NCBI RefSeq assembly: GCF_040802235.1
Contig: NC_133156.1
Coordinates: 118,078,173 to 118,142,172, forward strand
DNA from: Manis javanica
Taxonomy: Eukaryota > Chordata > Mammalia > Pholidota > Manidae
Direction of reading: 5' to 3'
DNA length: 64,000 bases
Shown: positions 12,240 to 25,476 of the stretch, one piece after another
How positions within the stretch are numbered: position 1 is the stretch's first letter
Layout of the letters: the number at the start of each line of letters is the position of its first letter
Made by a program: the position numbers and the translations under genes
The notes under the pieces: model-generated
What the model saw: the letters and a program-made list of their open reading frames with translations, nothing else
Told to the model about the DNA's origin: nothing
Database searches by the model: none

Positions 12240-14015
12240 GCCCAGCTACCCATGCATTTAAATTAAATGTTCTTAAAGTTCTACACCAACTAAAACTTTT
12301 TCAAACCAGATTTTCCTAATTCATGGGACCCCAAAAGCTGTATTTCCAACAACCGCCAAAACTGGTAGAGGTGACATGTTTCTGCAAATGGTGTCTAAGT
12401 CAATACTGAATCAGTGGAGGGGGAAAGCAGATTTCTGCCAGATGGGGAAGGGCCCACAGGGGCCTAGCCTGCTCTCTATCTCCTGCTCCTACACTCCCTA
12501 TTCGTCTTAGTTCTGACTTCCTTTGGCAGCACTCCAAAAGTGATTACCATCCCCGACCCCAGTGAAACTTTCTATTAGGTCACTGATGATATCAAGAAGC
12601 TGTTCTGGTCCACCTTGGGGACATATCTGAAAACATTTCAACACGCCTGTTTCATTTACTGGCCATTTAATTTTGTTCTGAATTGTTCAACAGATTCAGC
12701 TGGCTGGAGGGGGGAGCGGGGCGTAAGAGGAATGAACTCACTGGGGAAGCATAAACCTTTTCTCCTGCTGAGTCTGATCAGAATTCAAACACCCAGTGGT
12801 TGGAGCAAAGGAGCAACAGCACCCCCTAGTGGCAGGCGTGCTCCACTCCCTTGAGTTAGAACAGTGGAGTTAAGCCACTCAGAGTGAGAAACATTGAATC
12901 TTAAAATCCTAGTCAAGTGCTTGTTAAGCTAGTTAAGCACTCCATTTGGTATCTCTTTTTCCATTAAAGTGCCTCTGTGTGCATAGTTGGAGAATGAAAA
13001 ATGACTGCTAGTCAATGCCTTATCTAAAGGAAGATTTCAGCAGAGTAATGACAGTTAAATGCTTTATCATCAAACCTAATAAGATGCTGCCCATCTCTGC
13101 TGGTAGCACTGCATTAAATAGTGTGATTTGCACATTAATTTCAAGAAAAGGTCACTAGATTAATATTCTCTGTTGGCTTCTCTCTTCATAAGAATGTTAA
13201 GTTTTAACACTTCCCTTTTAGACAGTTGTCATTGTCCTTTACAACACTGGACAAGACTTTGCCCTGGTGGTCCTAATTATAATCAGAAAAATTATAATCA
13301 GAAGGTGATAAGGTATTTTGTTGTTATGGTTTCCAATAGTGGCAGGCACTTGCTAAATTTAGGAGAAGGTCTGGATTTGTTTGGACTTCTGTCAGCTAGG
13401 TTTTTCCGTTATCTGCAATGCACATTGCCGCAGTAGCCTGCAAGACCAAGATACATTTCATTTGGTTTAAATTTGAATTAAGTCAAACAGCTCTGAGAAG
13501 GAAGATAGAAATGCAAAGATTTCTGTGGTTCTGTAATTGCATTTTGTAAAGTCCTATAGAGGTAGGGTGAGTATCAAAGGACAAGGTCACTTATTTGATC
13601 TACACTTTAAAACCTCTACTACCTACACAGAAAGTTGTTTGTGGTTTGTTTGTTTTTTCTGCAGATCAAGGGTTCAGCATATTATAGCCCTAAAATAAAA
13701 AGCAGTCACTTTCACAAAAACATCAGTCTGTCCCATAATTTTCAGCTTTTATCTCCTTAAACTGTCTTTAAACAGATATGTTTTGATATCAGACTCATCA
13801 TTAAATCATACTCCACAGGCCATGAAAGAATAAACAATGAGTGATAAAAAATGAAGTAAAATCCTGATTTGGACAAATTCTTCAAATGTTTGTGATAAAA
13901 AATCTCTGAGACGCCAGTAAAAGAATAGTCACAAACACATAACTAGCAACTTCTCCTTAAAAGGAGGAATTTTCCCCAAAACAGTAAAGGGGTACTGATT
14001 TATGTTTCATAAATG
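12240..14015. other. intergenic, no gene seen
   Basis: Unique-looking AT-rich DNA apart from the CTCF-like motif at 12.82 kb. No convincing coding frame or repeat was recognised. Confidence 0.5.
12819..12833 (-). promoter_or_regulatory. candidate CTCF motif
   Basis: The minus strand reads GCCACTAGGGGGTGC. This fits the CTCF core CCASYAGRKGGC apart from one late position. It lies between C7 and CARD6. It is a motif match only. Confidence 0.35.
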
Positions 14016-14019
14016 TATG

Positions 14020-14200
14020 CTCTAAAGGCAGACAGTCTGGGTTCAAATCTTAGGCAGTGGCATAGCCTCTTTGATCCTCTTGCTTCCCTGCATGACAAGT
14101 GGAAATAATATTATCTGATTCATAGAGCTGTTATATTAAATGAATCCAAGTAAAGCAATTAGCACTGAATCTGGAATGTAGTAAGCTTAGCCTGATAAAT
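14020..14200 (+). repeat. MIR SINE
   Basis: It carries MIR landmarks in order: agacagtctgggttcaaatc, then gcctctttgatcctcttgc, then tgacaagtggaaataatatta, then the 3' part near agcactgaatctggaatgtagtaag. Confidence 0.8.
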
Positions 14201-14624
14201 ATGCGTTAGTATGTAAAAGACTAGAAACAACCCAAATATTCATCAATAGTGGATTAGTTAAGTAAATCATAGGATGATCATTAAATATTATGTAACTATA
14301 AAAAATGAAGAAGTTATCTATGCATTGAACAATGTCTAAAATTGCCACTTACTTCTCTCTACCCAGAATAGATCCTATGTTTTTAGCCAGAGTAGGGCTG
14401 AAGGACAAATATTCTAATGGGATGGGCAAATACATAAGCAAATCAATGGAGTACAAGGTGATAAGTCACCTCTGAATCATACTTGAATTTTTCCTCCTTC
14501 TCACTGCCTCCCACACCCAATCAGTCAACAAGTTCTGTAGAATATACTTGATTTATATACCCCTTCATTGTGTAATACTGTCAGTGTATAGCCATATCCT
14601 CCATGCCATTTGCTCCCCGATCTT

Positions 14625-17400
14625 CTGTCTGGTATATTTGTTTATTGGAATATAATTCACACACCATAAAATTCAAACTTTTTAAGTGTATAACTCAGTG
14701 GCTTAAAAAATATTAACATGAGTATGAAGCCATCACCACTACATAATTCCAGTGTAATTTCATTATTCCCAAAAGAAATCCCATAGCCATTAGCAGTCAC
14801 TCCTCATTGCCCACAATGTTCTAGTTCCTGGCAACCACTAATCTACTTTCTGTCTCTATGCATTTGCCTCTTCTGGACATTTCATTTAAATGGACTCATG
14901 CAATAGGTGGCACTTTGTGTCTGACTTCTTTTCACTTAGCATAATGTTTTCAAGATTCACCCATGTTGTAACATGTATCAGCACTTCATTCATTTTTATG
15001 ATTGAATAATATCTTGTGGATTTATCATATTTTGTTTATTCATCAGCTGATGGACATTTGACTTGTTTCACTTCTTGGCTGTTATGAATAATGCTGCTAT
15101 GAACATTCATATGCAAGTTTTTGTATGAACACATATCTTCAGTTCTTTTGACAATATAACTAAGAGTAGAATTACTGGGTCACATGCTAACTCTTTGCTT
15201 AACATTTTGAGGAACAAGCAAACTATTTTCAAAGGTAACTGCACCATATTTCATTACCACCACCAATATTTGAGAGTTCTAATTTCTCCACATCCTTACC
15301 AGTACTTCTTACTGTCCGTCCTTTTCATTATGTTCATCTGACAGGGTACAAAGTAGTATTTCATTATAGCTTTGATTTTCATTTCTCTAATAAATAATAA
15401 TCGGTATTTTTTCATGTGCCTTTTGACCATTTTTATTTCTTCTTTGGAGAAATGTCCTTTACTCATTTTCTTAATTGAGTTTCTTGTCCTTTTGTTATTG
15501 AATTATAAGTTTTTTATATATTTTAGATTTTAGACCCCTACCAGATGTATAATTTATAAATATTTTCTACTATTCTGTAGCTTGTCTTCTCACTTTCCTG
15601 ATAGTATCCTTTCATGGACAAAGTTTTTAATTTTGATGAAATTTAATTCATGTGATTTTTGTTGTTATTCTCTTGCTTTTGGTGTCATATCTAAGATTTT
15701 ACTGCCAAATACAAGGTCATGAAATTTAGTCCTATATTTTTTTCAGAATTTCATAGGTTTTTTTCAGTCCTTCATGCAGTTTTAGTTAATTTTATATATG
15801 GTATGTAGTAGGCATCCAACATCTTTCTTTTCCATATAGATATCCAATTGTCCCAGTACCATTTGTAAAGAGACTTTTATTTACCCGTTGAATGGCTATG
15901 GCATCCTTGTTGAAAATCAATTGGCTACAGATGCATGAATTTCTTTCTGGACTCTCAACTCTGTTCCATTGATCTATGTCTATCTTCAGGCTACTGCCAT
16001 ACTGCTTTGATTACTGTAGCTTTGTATTAAGTTTTGAAAGCAGCAAGTACAAGTCTTCCAACTTTGTTCTTTATCACGATCATTTTGGTTTGATTATCTG
16101 GATTATTATTTAAGGTTACTTGTAATTCCATGTGATTTTAGGATGAACTTTTCCATTTCTGCAACAAAAAACAATGGGATTTTGATAGGGATTGCATTTG
16201 ATCTTTAGATAGCACCAAGTGGTATTACCATCTTAACAGTATTAAGCCTTCCAACCCATGAATATGTATATCTTTCTATCTATTATGGCCTTCCTTCTTT
16301 AATTTCTTTCAGCGATGTTTTGAAGTTTTCAGTGTATAGGTCTTGAACTGTCTTGGTTAGGTTTATTCTTAAAGGTTTTATTCTTTTTAATGCTATTGTA
16401 AATGGACTTAAAAATTTTTTTATTTTCAGATTGTTCATTACTAGTTCATACAAATCCAATTTATTTGTGTATGTGAATCTTCTATCTTATAATCTTGATG
16501 AACTAGTTTATTAGCTTTATAGTTTTTCCATAGAATCCTTATAATTTTCTATATATAACACCATGTCATCTGCAAATAGAAATAATTTTACTTCTTCCTC
16601 TCCAACATGGATGTCTTGTTTTCCTTTTCTTTTTTTTTTTCTTCTATTTTCCTAATTGCTTTGGCTAGACCCTTCAGCACATTATTGAAGAGAAGTAACA
16701 AGCAGGCATCCTGTTCCTCATCTTAGGAGGGAAGCTTTAAGTCCTTTGCTATTAAGTGTGACATTTGCTGTGACTTTTTCATAAATGCTCTTTATAATGT
16801 TAAGGAAGTTCCTTCCTATTTCTATTTTGTTAAGTGTTTATATTATGGAAGGATGTTGGGTTTTGTCAAGAGCTTTCTCTACATCTGATGAGATGATCAT
16901 GTGCCTTTTGTCCTTTAGTCTTTTAATATGGTATATTATATTGACTGATCAATGTTCATATGTTGAACAAACCTTGCAATCCTGGAATAAATCCCCATTT
17001 AGCCACAGTATATAATCCCTTTTATATGCTGCCAGACTCAATTTGTTACTGTTCTCTTGAGGAATTTTGTCTGTTGTTAGTAATAACTAACAAAGGCTAT
17101 TGTTAGTAAAATAAAGGTCTGTAGTTTTCTTGTGATATATTTCTCTGGTTTTGGTATCAGGGTAATATTGGCCTCATAAAGTTGAAACATGTTCCCTCCT
17201 CTTCTATTTTTGGGAAGACTTTGTGGAGAATTGGAGTACTTCATCTCTGGCCCCCTATTCTTCTACTGGTATTTGTATGAGTAACCATTTGAGTTATTTA
17301 GGGTGTAACTTGCCAGTGTTTCTCTCATGTAAGAAAATACAAACCAATGTTCTTGTTTTCCATTTTTGCTACATATTTAATTTAATATATGTAAATTCTG
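14625..17400 (-). mobile_element. old L1 (3' UTR and ORF2 3' half), antisense
   Basis: It begins with the reverse of an old L1 3' UTR (tattggaatataattcacac) and continues with the reverse of ORF2, including the blocks around ggcaaccactaatctacttt, gatggacatttgacttgttt and caatggctatggcatccttg-like text. The frame is destroyed by many stops and indels. It is 5'-truncated; the exact upstream end near 17.2-17.4 kb is uncertain. Confidence 0.85.
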
Positions 17401-19620
17401 TGTGGATGCATCTGTGTGGGGTGTTTGTGCGTGTACGTGTAGAAAGACAGAACAACAGAGAAGGTGAATGTATGAGGAAAGAGGAAAAGGGTGAAACAGT
17501 TATCCACAAGTCTTCCAGTGTAAGAATTCTTAGAATCTTTCAGTAGAAGGTACCCTTGCCAATTCTCCCCATTCTATTCTACTCATCTTTATAGCATACA
17601 CATATACTTATATATGGCATATATACACTTGTCAAAACCAACCAACCCTGGTTAAATGCAGTCCACCTAGTCTCTTCCTATGCTCTGTGATTGATCTTAG
17701 TTTAAACTGATGACCATGAACCTCAAGTGGGCCTGTAAGAGGTAATCACACTACTTTGCCTAATCCACTCAGTTTTTCACTATAACTATTTTAGACTTCC
17801 TTTTCTAAACCTATTTCCACAAGTTTGCTTTCTGGAAATGACCCTGTTCTCTACTTCACTGAGCAAACTAAACCAAGAGAAAGAGCTCCCACATATCCCC
17901 ACTGAACCAATGTATTCTGTTTTCCCTCTGGTTCCACATATTGCTTCTTTATACTCCTCAGTAGCTAGAAATTCTACCGAACATTCTTCCACTAGAAGCC
18001 CTGAAGAGGAGGAAGATAACTTTGGACTCATACAGTCTTTTTGATTTCCAGAATCCCCAGGGGTGCCTATCAGAGCAAATTGGTTCAGAATACTCTCAGA
18101 CAGGCATTCTAGACAGGCAAGGAGCCTGTGTCCCAACCCTCACCCCTGGAACCAAACTGATGTCTTCTGGGGCACTGGGTGGACATGAAGATGGGTGATG
18201 CTGCCAAGATTTTAAGTGACAGGTAGAGAGCTCAATCTCAGCCCCACAGGGCTTAGTAGATTGATGCTTACTCACTGTTTGTCTTGCGTGTCTGTCCCCT
18301 ATGATGTTATTCTTTTGTTCACCTTGTCATGAATCTTTCTTCATTAATTTCTACTTAATATTGATAATTGGGATGCTAGGGAGGGATAGTGGGTACATTG
18401 GGGAAAGTCGGTGAGTGTAACTTAGACTGAAAGAGTCCAAGAATTCTTACACTGAAAAACTTGTGGATAATTATTTCATAATTACTTTCACACATACAAT
18501 ATCCACTGTCTCACATTCATTCTTAACCAATAACTTTCTTATTTTATTGATAAAATGGAATCCATTATAAGAGGACTTCTGCACACCTTCCGTGCATCCA
18601 CCCACCTACCAGCATGTTTGTTACCACAGGTGAGCTCTACATGCTCCTAACTAAGGCCAACTCCTCCACTCGTCAGCCAGATCCCATCCTGTGCACTTGC
18701 AGATAGAACCTGAGGGGCCAGTCTTCAGTGTCCTTAAAAGCTCTACTTAGAAACAACCCTGCCTTCAGTGAGATTATTATGTGACTCTTGTTCTAGCAGA
18801 GATATTAAATGTTTCCCAAACAGGTACATTTCCAAGACCCAGTGACTGCATTTAGGCCCATAGTAGGTGCTCAGAGTATTTTGCAGGAGAGTAATATTCA
18901 CAGACACAACCCCATGTTCCAGAGCAGCAACTGCAGCCAGACAGTTTCTACAGCCAGAGAGCTTTTTCTCTCCAGGAAAGGTTTGCTAAGTGTTTGGTCC
19001 ATTATTGATGAATGTCCCAGTACATATTGATTAGGTCTATTTCAAAAAAGAAAGCTTGTTACACTTTCTAATCCAATAGGGTTCCCACACCTTGTGCTGG
19101 GGGAACTTTTTTTCATTCTCATAACCACTCAGAACTTTTCTGTAATGTGTTTCCATCTGTCTTCAAGGATAGATTCATACAGTAAAGCAGTGTTTTGCAT
19201 GAGTTAGTGGCAACATGGTGCATTGCAAAAACTTCTCCATGTGCTTCTGTGTTCTGCTCTCTCCTTTTTCACTTCTCTTTCAACCAAAAAAAAAAAAAAT
19301 CCCCAAGCCAAGTTTCTTGCATTTATTCAGGGCATATTTTCCAGATACCCTTAACCCAAATATGTATCTGTCATGAGGCCTGAAATTATAGCTTTAACAA
19401 TTCCTGCCCTCTTCTAGGCTAGGAAACTTCAAAGACCTACCTGAAAAGAGTACTGAACTAAGGGAAGGGAAAGAAATGAAAAGAGTAAAGGAAAGATATA
19501 AGATATTAAACAGCATATTAGCCTTTCAGTCTCGGCCATGGCAGGACTATGCCAGTGACGCCAACACTCCTGGCTCTCCAAGCTCCTATTCTCACCTCAT
19601 CTCCCCCACAGCCCACTCTG
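17400..19620. other. intergenic, no gene seen
   Basis: Only short frames occur. A 116-codon minus frame at 17786-18136 has no recognisable family. A poly-A run lies at about 19286-19299. Confidence 0.45.
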
Positions 19621-19624
19621 TACC

Positions 19625-20300
19625 ATGGCTAAACAGGCCATCTACTTCAGAAAAGGCTGCTTGACTGCTGCCTCACCACTGCCCTCCCCAAGGCTGCAGC
19701 ACCTGATCAAGTGGGTGAAGGTGCTGCAGCAGATGCAACACGCAAGCGAAGAGGTTGCTGCAGACTCCTTGTAGAAAGGCATACTGGACTGTGTAATCTG
19801 TCTTCCCAAAGAGCAGGAGGCCTTCTCCCTCCAGAAGGGCACTGTGGTGAGTGTCAACAGATACTTCCTTGCTGAAGTCCTTCACTTTGCCTTTGATGAT
19901 GACTAGAAGCAGGTGTTCTTAGGAAGAGGAGGCAAGTACACACATCACCGAAGGTATTTTGCTGGCAGTATGATCCCTTGTGAGGCAGCGGTACCCGTTA
20001 CACTGTCCGTCCCATCATATTTCCCAGAACCCATTTGGCAGCTAATGTGGGAAAATCTGACAAGTAAGTAGAATTTAAAAGCTAAGGTGGTTTCCTACCC
20101 CCTTGATACAATGAGCCAATGGCTGATGTTGCAATGTGGGCACAAAGGAGCTGACATTGTTTATACTTGGACCCTCGACTGCTGGAGAAAGATTTCAAAA
20201 GATGCAGGTAGAAAAGCCTTTCTCCAGGTCAATTATCCAATATTCTCAGAGATTGGATGGAGCCTCTTTTAGTGTTCTGAGACTCCGTTTGAACAGGTCA
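19625..20300 (+). pseudogene. ADP/ATP translocase processed pseudogene (SLC25A6-like)
   Basis: The parent is an inner-mitochondrial-membrane carrier exchanging ADP for ATP. A decayed intronless copy starts at an ATG (M-A-K-Q-A-I-Y-F). It continues through segments such as LQQMQHASEEVAADSL, KGILDCVICLPKEQEAFSL, NRYFLAEVLHFAFDDD and RRYFAGS, then [26 protein letters not shown] and KAF. These follow the order of the carrier. About 100 codons are missing between the second repeat (near 20060) and the third (VVSYP at about 20090), and there are in-frame stops and frameshifts. V-V-S-Y-P and G-A-D-I are more like SLC25A6 than SLC25A5. No function is expected. Confidence 0.85.
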
Positions 20301-20800
20301 TGGGGGGCCTGCAGGGTCAGCTTCCCACACAACACCAAACAATTCTAGGAAACGAGCAAGGTGTCTGAGAATTCAAATCGGTTCTGACACTATCTACCCA
20401 GAGATAACGTCAGATTCCACAGTTCGAGGGCTCGTCCTGCGGGACTGCCCCCCCACCCCACTTCAGCTGCCAGTTGCAAGCCCAGACTGTTAACTGCATT
20501 CTGACCAAATGGCTACAAACTGGAGGTTCCCAGGACCCCTCCAAGGCATCCGGAGTCTGAGTTGTTACCTGTACTTCTGACCGAGCTTCGGAGCTCTGAG
20601 TTCAGCCCAGAACTCAGAGAAACATTTTACTTACTACATCAGCGTGTGTTTACTATAAAAGGATATAACTCAGAACAGCCAGATAAAGAGATACATAAGC
20701 CAAGGTATGGGGAAAGGGCATGGAGCGAAGAGCACTTCACAGTATCACAGTATCACAATATTACAGAGCCCTTGGGCTTGTCCTATTTGATAAATTAAGT
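20301..20800 (-). repeat. unclassified LTR-like interspersed repeat
   Basis: Text such as gtgtctgagaattcaaatcg, acccagagataacgtcagat and tgaccaaatggctacaaact looks like a mammalian ERV LTR read in reverse. I cannot name the family or set exact ends. Confidence 0.3.
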
Positions 20801-22640
20801 TGAAGAAAGTCATCTAGATGCAGACTAAGTAGAAATGGGAACAAAGCCAACCATGTAGAATATTCACCATACCTACCAAATGAACCACTCTTCTCTGGGA
20901 CATTACTGGTGTCTTTACCCAAGGCAAGTTGTATTGTAGGATGCTAGAGAAAACTCTAGAAAAAGGAATGAATTATGATCACACCCAACCACTGGCCCTA
21001 ATGCTTCCACATACTGGTTATTTCGGTTTGGACAGAAAAAGAATCACTTATTTGAGTCATTGACACAGCTCAGCTGGTCAGAATTAGAAACCATCTATTT
21101 GAAATACTATTTTGTAAGACCCCAAATTACATTTAAGTATTTATTTTGACAAATTGTGTTTCCATTTGTATGTAAGTCCTACATACCATTTTGAACAGCT
21201 GAATATTTTCAATTATGTTCAATGCTGAACTATCTGTTGAAAAACAATGAATACACAGAACACATTTTAGAAAAGACCTATTGAAAGGGGAAAGCATGAA
21301 TTTATCAAAGAAAAATGCCATCCATACCATTTTGCCTATGGTTGGCCCTGGATTAAAGAATCTTTCTTCTTATCTCCCTTGCGTCTTCCAAATGAGAAAA
21401 TATATGTGAAAGTGTCTAATCGGGTACCTGGCACATTGCCAGCAACAATGTTAATTTCCTATTATTTTCCATTAAGTTTCACCTCCCAGCCTACCTAGTG
21501 TGCTATGGAACATGTTAAAGCCCGTAAGTTACAAAAAGAGCAGTCTTTGGAACACTAATTAGAAATTAATTATAGTAGTAAATCATACACAGGTGATTTG
21601 AAATAATTGATGTTATTCCACCTAATGTCTGTTTAGTAACTGAGTCAGAGCCTGGTTTTGGTCTCCTTATGTTCATTCTCCCCTTTGTACTGGAACTCTG
21701 ATGTTGAACTGGGTGCACTACAACTTGGAATAAAGACTATATTTTACAATTTCCCTTGCAGTTAGGTGAGGCCATATTGCTAACTTCTGGCCAAAGGGAT
21801 TATCAGCAAAAGTGGTGTGTATAACTTCCTGGAAGAGACTTATCCCAGTCCCACCCCCTAAGCACAATAAAACCCCAAGCCAGCCTCTTTCCCTGCTCTG
21901 AAGTCACTTTTTGACTAGCTAAGAAGCCTGCTCAGGAGGTGTTCTATCCCCAGAAAGTTTCACTATGTATTTTTATAACCAGTTGGTAAGTGTGTATCAT
22001 CAGCCTTGAGTTCCAAACCAAATATGGAGTGGAGGCCCATGCATGAAGGTATAAAAATAAACACTATAACTTTCTGGGGATCTCCTTTTTTCTGGTGTCT
22101 ATATGTTTGACAAGATCTCAGGAGGTTTTGTAACCACTGAAACTTGAGCAGCACTGCTCTAAAGCACAAAAATTATACAGAAGAACAGGCCAGTAGTAGG
22201 CCAATGATTTGCAGTCAAAAAGAAGAAAAAAAGAAACAAGAAAATCATCTGGTTTCTCAATCTAGTTACTAAATGTTTGTGGAGCACTTAATATGACATC
22301 TCATCTGGGCATCAGGAAAGAGCAGTGAACCATAAAACTCTTGCCTTCACGGAACTGATGCTGCATACTAATGTGAAAACAGATTTACAAGGCAGTAAAG
22401 GATTTTCATTGGAAGGGCTGAATGGGAAGGATGCTCATGTCATTCAGGAAAAGATATAACCTTATTTTCCAATAATATAATAACATATTAATAACAATAA
22501 TTTATAACATAATAAGAAGAATTACAGTTAACACTGTGGTGCAATACTTACTATGTGCTGGGCAGTGTGCCCCATATACGTTACCAAGCATTCTAATATA
22601 GGCATTTGCTCCAACATATTTTTCTCCCATTGACCCATTT
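20801..22640. other. intergenic, no gene seen
   Basis: At about 21700-21900 the text (tttacaatttcccttgcagttaggtgaggccat, then cttctggccaaagggatta) looks like part of an old mammalian repeat. Otherwise nothing is recognised. Confidence 0.4.
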
Positions 22641-22644
22641 GGAT

Positions 22645-22855
22645 ATAAGAAGAAGAGCACTGTACATGGATTCAGAATATTTGGGCTCAATTCCTGATTC
22701 AGCTATTCGCTGGCAATGTGATCTTAGCAACTCATTTAACTTTCCTTGCTCTCAATTTCATTAAGTAGGAATATTGTCTTTACACAGGCTGAGCACTTAG
22801 CACACAGAAAGGACTCAATAAACATCAGTCATTACTACTATAACTATTTAATGTT
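22645..22855 (+). repeat. MIR SINE
   Basis: MIR order is visible: gggctcaattcctgattcag, then gcaatgtgatcttagcaact, then tttaactttccttgctctca, then ctgagcacttagcacacaga and ggactcaataaacatcagtc. Confidence 0.8.
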
Positions 22856-22859
22856 TTAT

Positions 22860-23583
22860 TATTAAATAATGAAAAAAAGTAAAAAGGTATTGTACTGTAA
22901 ATTTAACCTCATGGAATGGAGTTCAGAGAACACAAAGTTTTTCTTTTAGTTTAAATTTTTTCTCAAGTAGAAACCACACAATATAACTTACACTCAATTA
23001 TTTTTATCTTATATATTGTATTAGCTTATGAAGCTAAGATTACAGTTTATTGCCTCCCATTCCATTTTTTAAAATCTGAATATATCATTCCTCTAGTGGC
23101 AGAAATCCAAGTGTAGTTTTTGCTACATAAATATCTGCTAGCAAAAAAATAAGAAAAGAATACGTATTTTGGATAGTATCTTCCAATTCTAGGCCAAAAT
23201 ATTTAAAGCATATTATAAACTTCTTATAATATCAGTTTTATTACCAGCATATCTAGAAACTACACCATTATTTTTAACCAACTTCATAGAACTACATTCC
23301 ATAGATGTGGTACCATCATGTACTTAAGTATTTGATTTTTCCAGTTCTTTGTAAACAATGCAAGACTCTACATTCTTTAAACATATACACCTTTGCATAC
23401 ATATGCAAGAATATATGTAGGATGAATTCATAAAGTAAATGTACTAGGTCAAAAATTACAGGTATTTTATTTTTATTTTTTATATATCTAGTCAAATTGT
23501 GCTCCCAAGGGGCTGTAGTAATTTATACTGTCACAGCAATGGAAAAGCTTTATTAACATTAACAGCTCTATTAACCTTAATCT
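22860..23583. other. intergenic, no gene seen
   Basis: AT-rich DNA without recognisable genes. Confidence 0.45.
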
Positions 23584-23870
23584 TTAAAACTGTCTCTGAG
23601 AAGGGGATTGAAGGGTATTATGTTTAGTACACATGTTGTGGGGGATCACGGGGAAAACAGTGTAGCACAGAGAAGGCAAACAGTGGATCTGTGGCATCTT
23701 GCTACACTGATGGACAGTGCATGCATTGGGGTATGGGTAGGGACTTGATAGTATGGGTAAAGGTAGTAACCACGTTGTTTTTTCATGTAAAACCTTCATA
23801 AGAGTGTATATAAATAATACCTTAATAAAAATTTAAAAATAAAAAAAATAAAACTGTCACTGGAAGAGGT
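23584..23870 (+). repeat. L1 3' UTR fragment with A-tail
   Basis: This is the forward counterpart of 3016-3300. It ends in an A-rich tail (taaaaatttaaaaataaaaaaaataaaac). It is severely 5'-truncated. Confidence 0.75.
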
Positions 23871-24340
23871 TGAAATTAATGGCCAAAAGGTGGCTACTGA
23901 ATTGCTTGTAAATTTTAACTGTGTATTTGCCTCCATTCCCTAGAAAAATAATTGACCTCTGAATACGTTTACATTTAGTCTTCATATTTGATGTGTATTA
24001 AGTATTTAAAGGACTTTTCCAATTAACTAAAAAAAGTTATTTTAATTACACAAAGTTTAAAATTTTTGCCTGAGATTCAAAACAGTTGGACAGAGCTGGT
24101 TTTAAATGTTGTCCTTTTTGTGTTAGTACTCAAAAGATCCAGAAGATGGCGGTATAATGATGTTTTCCCTGAATTTTAGAGACAAAGTATAAGGAAAATA
24201 TGAATATATGTAGATTGTTCCTATTTTTATTTTCTTTTCTTAATATGATGCACGATCATAAGATGCAGGACACTAAGGAATAAGTAGAGGAGGCATCACA
24301 CTTTCAGGAAAGAGGAAACATGTTCCTGTGGAAAGTGCAT
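23871..24340. other. intergenic, no gene seen
   Basis: AT-rich. It contains an isolated YY1-like AAGATGGCGG at about 24139-24148 with no clear context. Confidence 0.4.
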
Positions 24341-24344
24341 CCAA

Positions 24345-24525
24345 AAGGGAGTTCCGGGACTCCCCGTTTGAATTTCAACCCTTTGGGCAAGCCTATTGCT
24401 ATCTTGATCTACCTGTTCCCACTCCAAAAGACCACTGTGAAAGCTAAACAAGATAAAATACGCAATGTGTGTGGCATCCTGAAGCACTAAGAATGCAATG
24501 AGCATTCAATCAATATTCTTATTAA
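24345..24525 (+). repeat. MIR SINE (diverged)
   Basis: MIR-like order: ctccccgtttgaatttcaac, then ttgggcaagcctattgctat, then ctgttcccactccaaaagac, then the 3' part near tgaagcactaagaatgcaat. More diverged than the other MIRs. Confidence 0.55.
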
Positions 24526-25465
24526 GACACATAAGAGAATGTCCTCAGTCAAGGGCTAGGGGAAAAATCACCTTAGCTGATTACGTGCAAAGGAGTGAAA
24601 AGAATGAGGTCTCTACCAATAATAGCGGTCTAAAAGTCTTCACCTAAAATAAAAGAATTTGATATCTAGAAGGAAAGGGAAAGAGCATTTCAGACATGAG
24701 AGTGGTAAAGCTCTGGATGTGTTTGGAAGGGGGTCAATGAATAGTTTGACTTGCCTAGAAATTAGGTAAATAAGATAAATTGGAGGTGCAAGCTGATTTG
24801 TCTGGATTTGTCTTTTCTCACTTTTCTGTTGATTGGATCAAGGAAATGAGACAGATTGGCTTTAAGCACGCAGGCAAGGACAATGCCCAAGGAGACAGAA
24901 CAAAACGGAAGGAATTTAGCTCTTGATTAACCTTACTGAGAAGAGCAACTCCATCAGCTTAGGTTGAACTATTACAAGAGGGAGAGACAAACTGTCATAA
25001 AATTTAAGCCACTATTTTTTTTTGCCTTCCCTTTGCTGTAGCATTTTAGCCTTCACAGACACCAAAAAGTGTCCTTAGCCAAATCAGCACTTAGGTTTAG
25101 ATAAATCAGATTCCTGACTCCTTGACAGTCAGTGTCATGTTTGTCCTCTCCAAGAGACACTTTGTTACATGGATCCTGTATAGCAAATATGTGAAAGGGA
25201 ACTATACCTTAATCACAAACGGAGACTATAAAAAAATTTCTAAGGCATAAGGAAATGCAGAAGGTCACCATGTGTACAGGCAAAACCTAGATCTATGAGG
25301 TTAGAATAACTTGTAAAGCAAATTTGTCTCTGTGGCCAGTCTTTGTATCACACTGGAAGACACTCTTCTCAAACATCTCAAAAAGTACATACTTTTTGAT
25401 TGTTAAAAATAAATCTTTATTTGCTTCCTTGTACAAACTATAAATTAATTTAAGGTGTTCAAGAC
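24526..25465. other. intergenic, no gene seen
   Basis: No coding frame or named repeat recognised. Confidence 0.4.
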
Positions 25466-25476
25466 AAGGTTTTCAG

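Noticed and set aside
17786..18136. 116-codon minus frame
   Set aside because: No recognisable domain, no splice or promoter context; chance frame.
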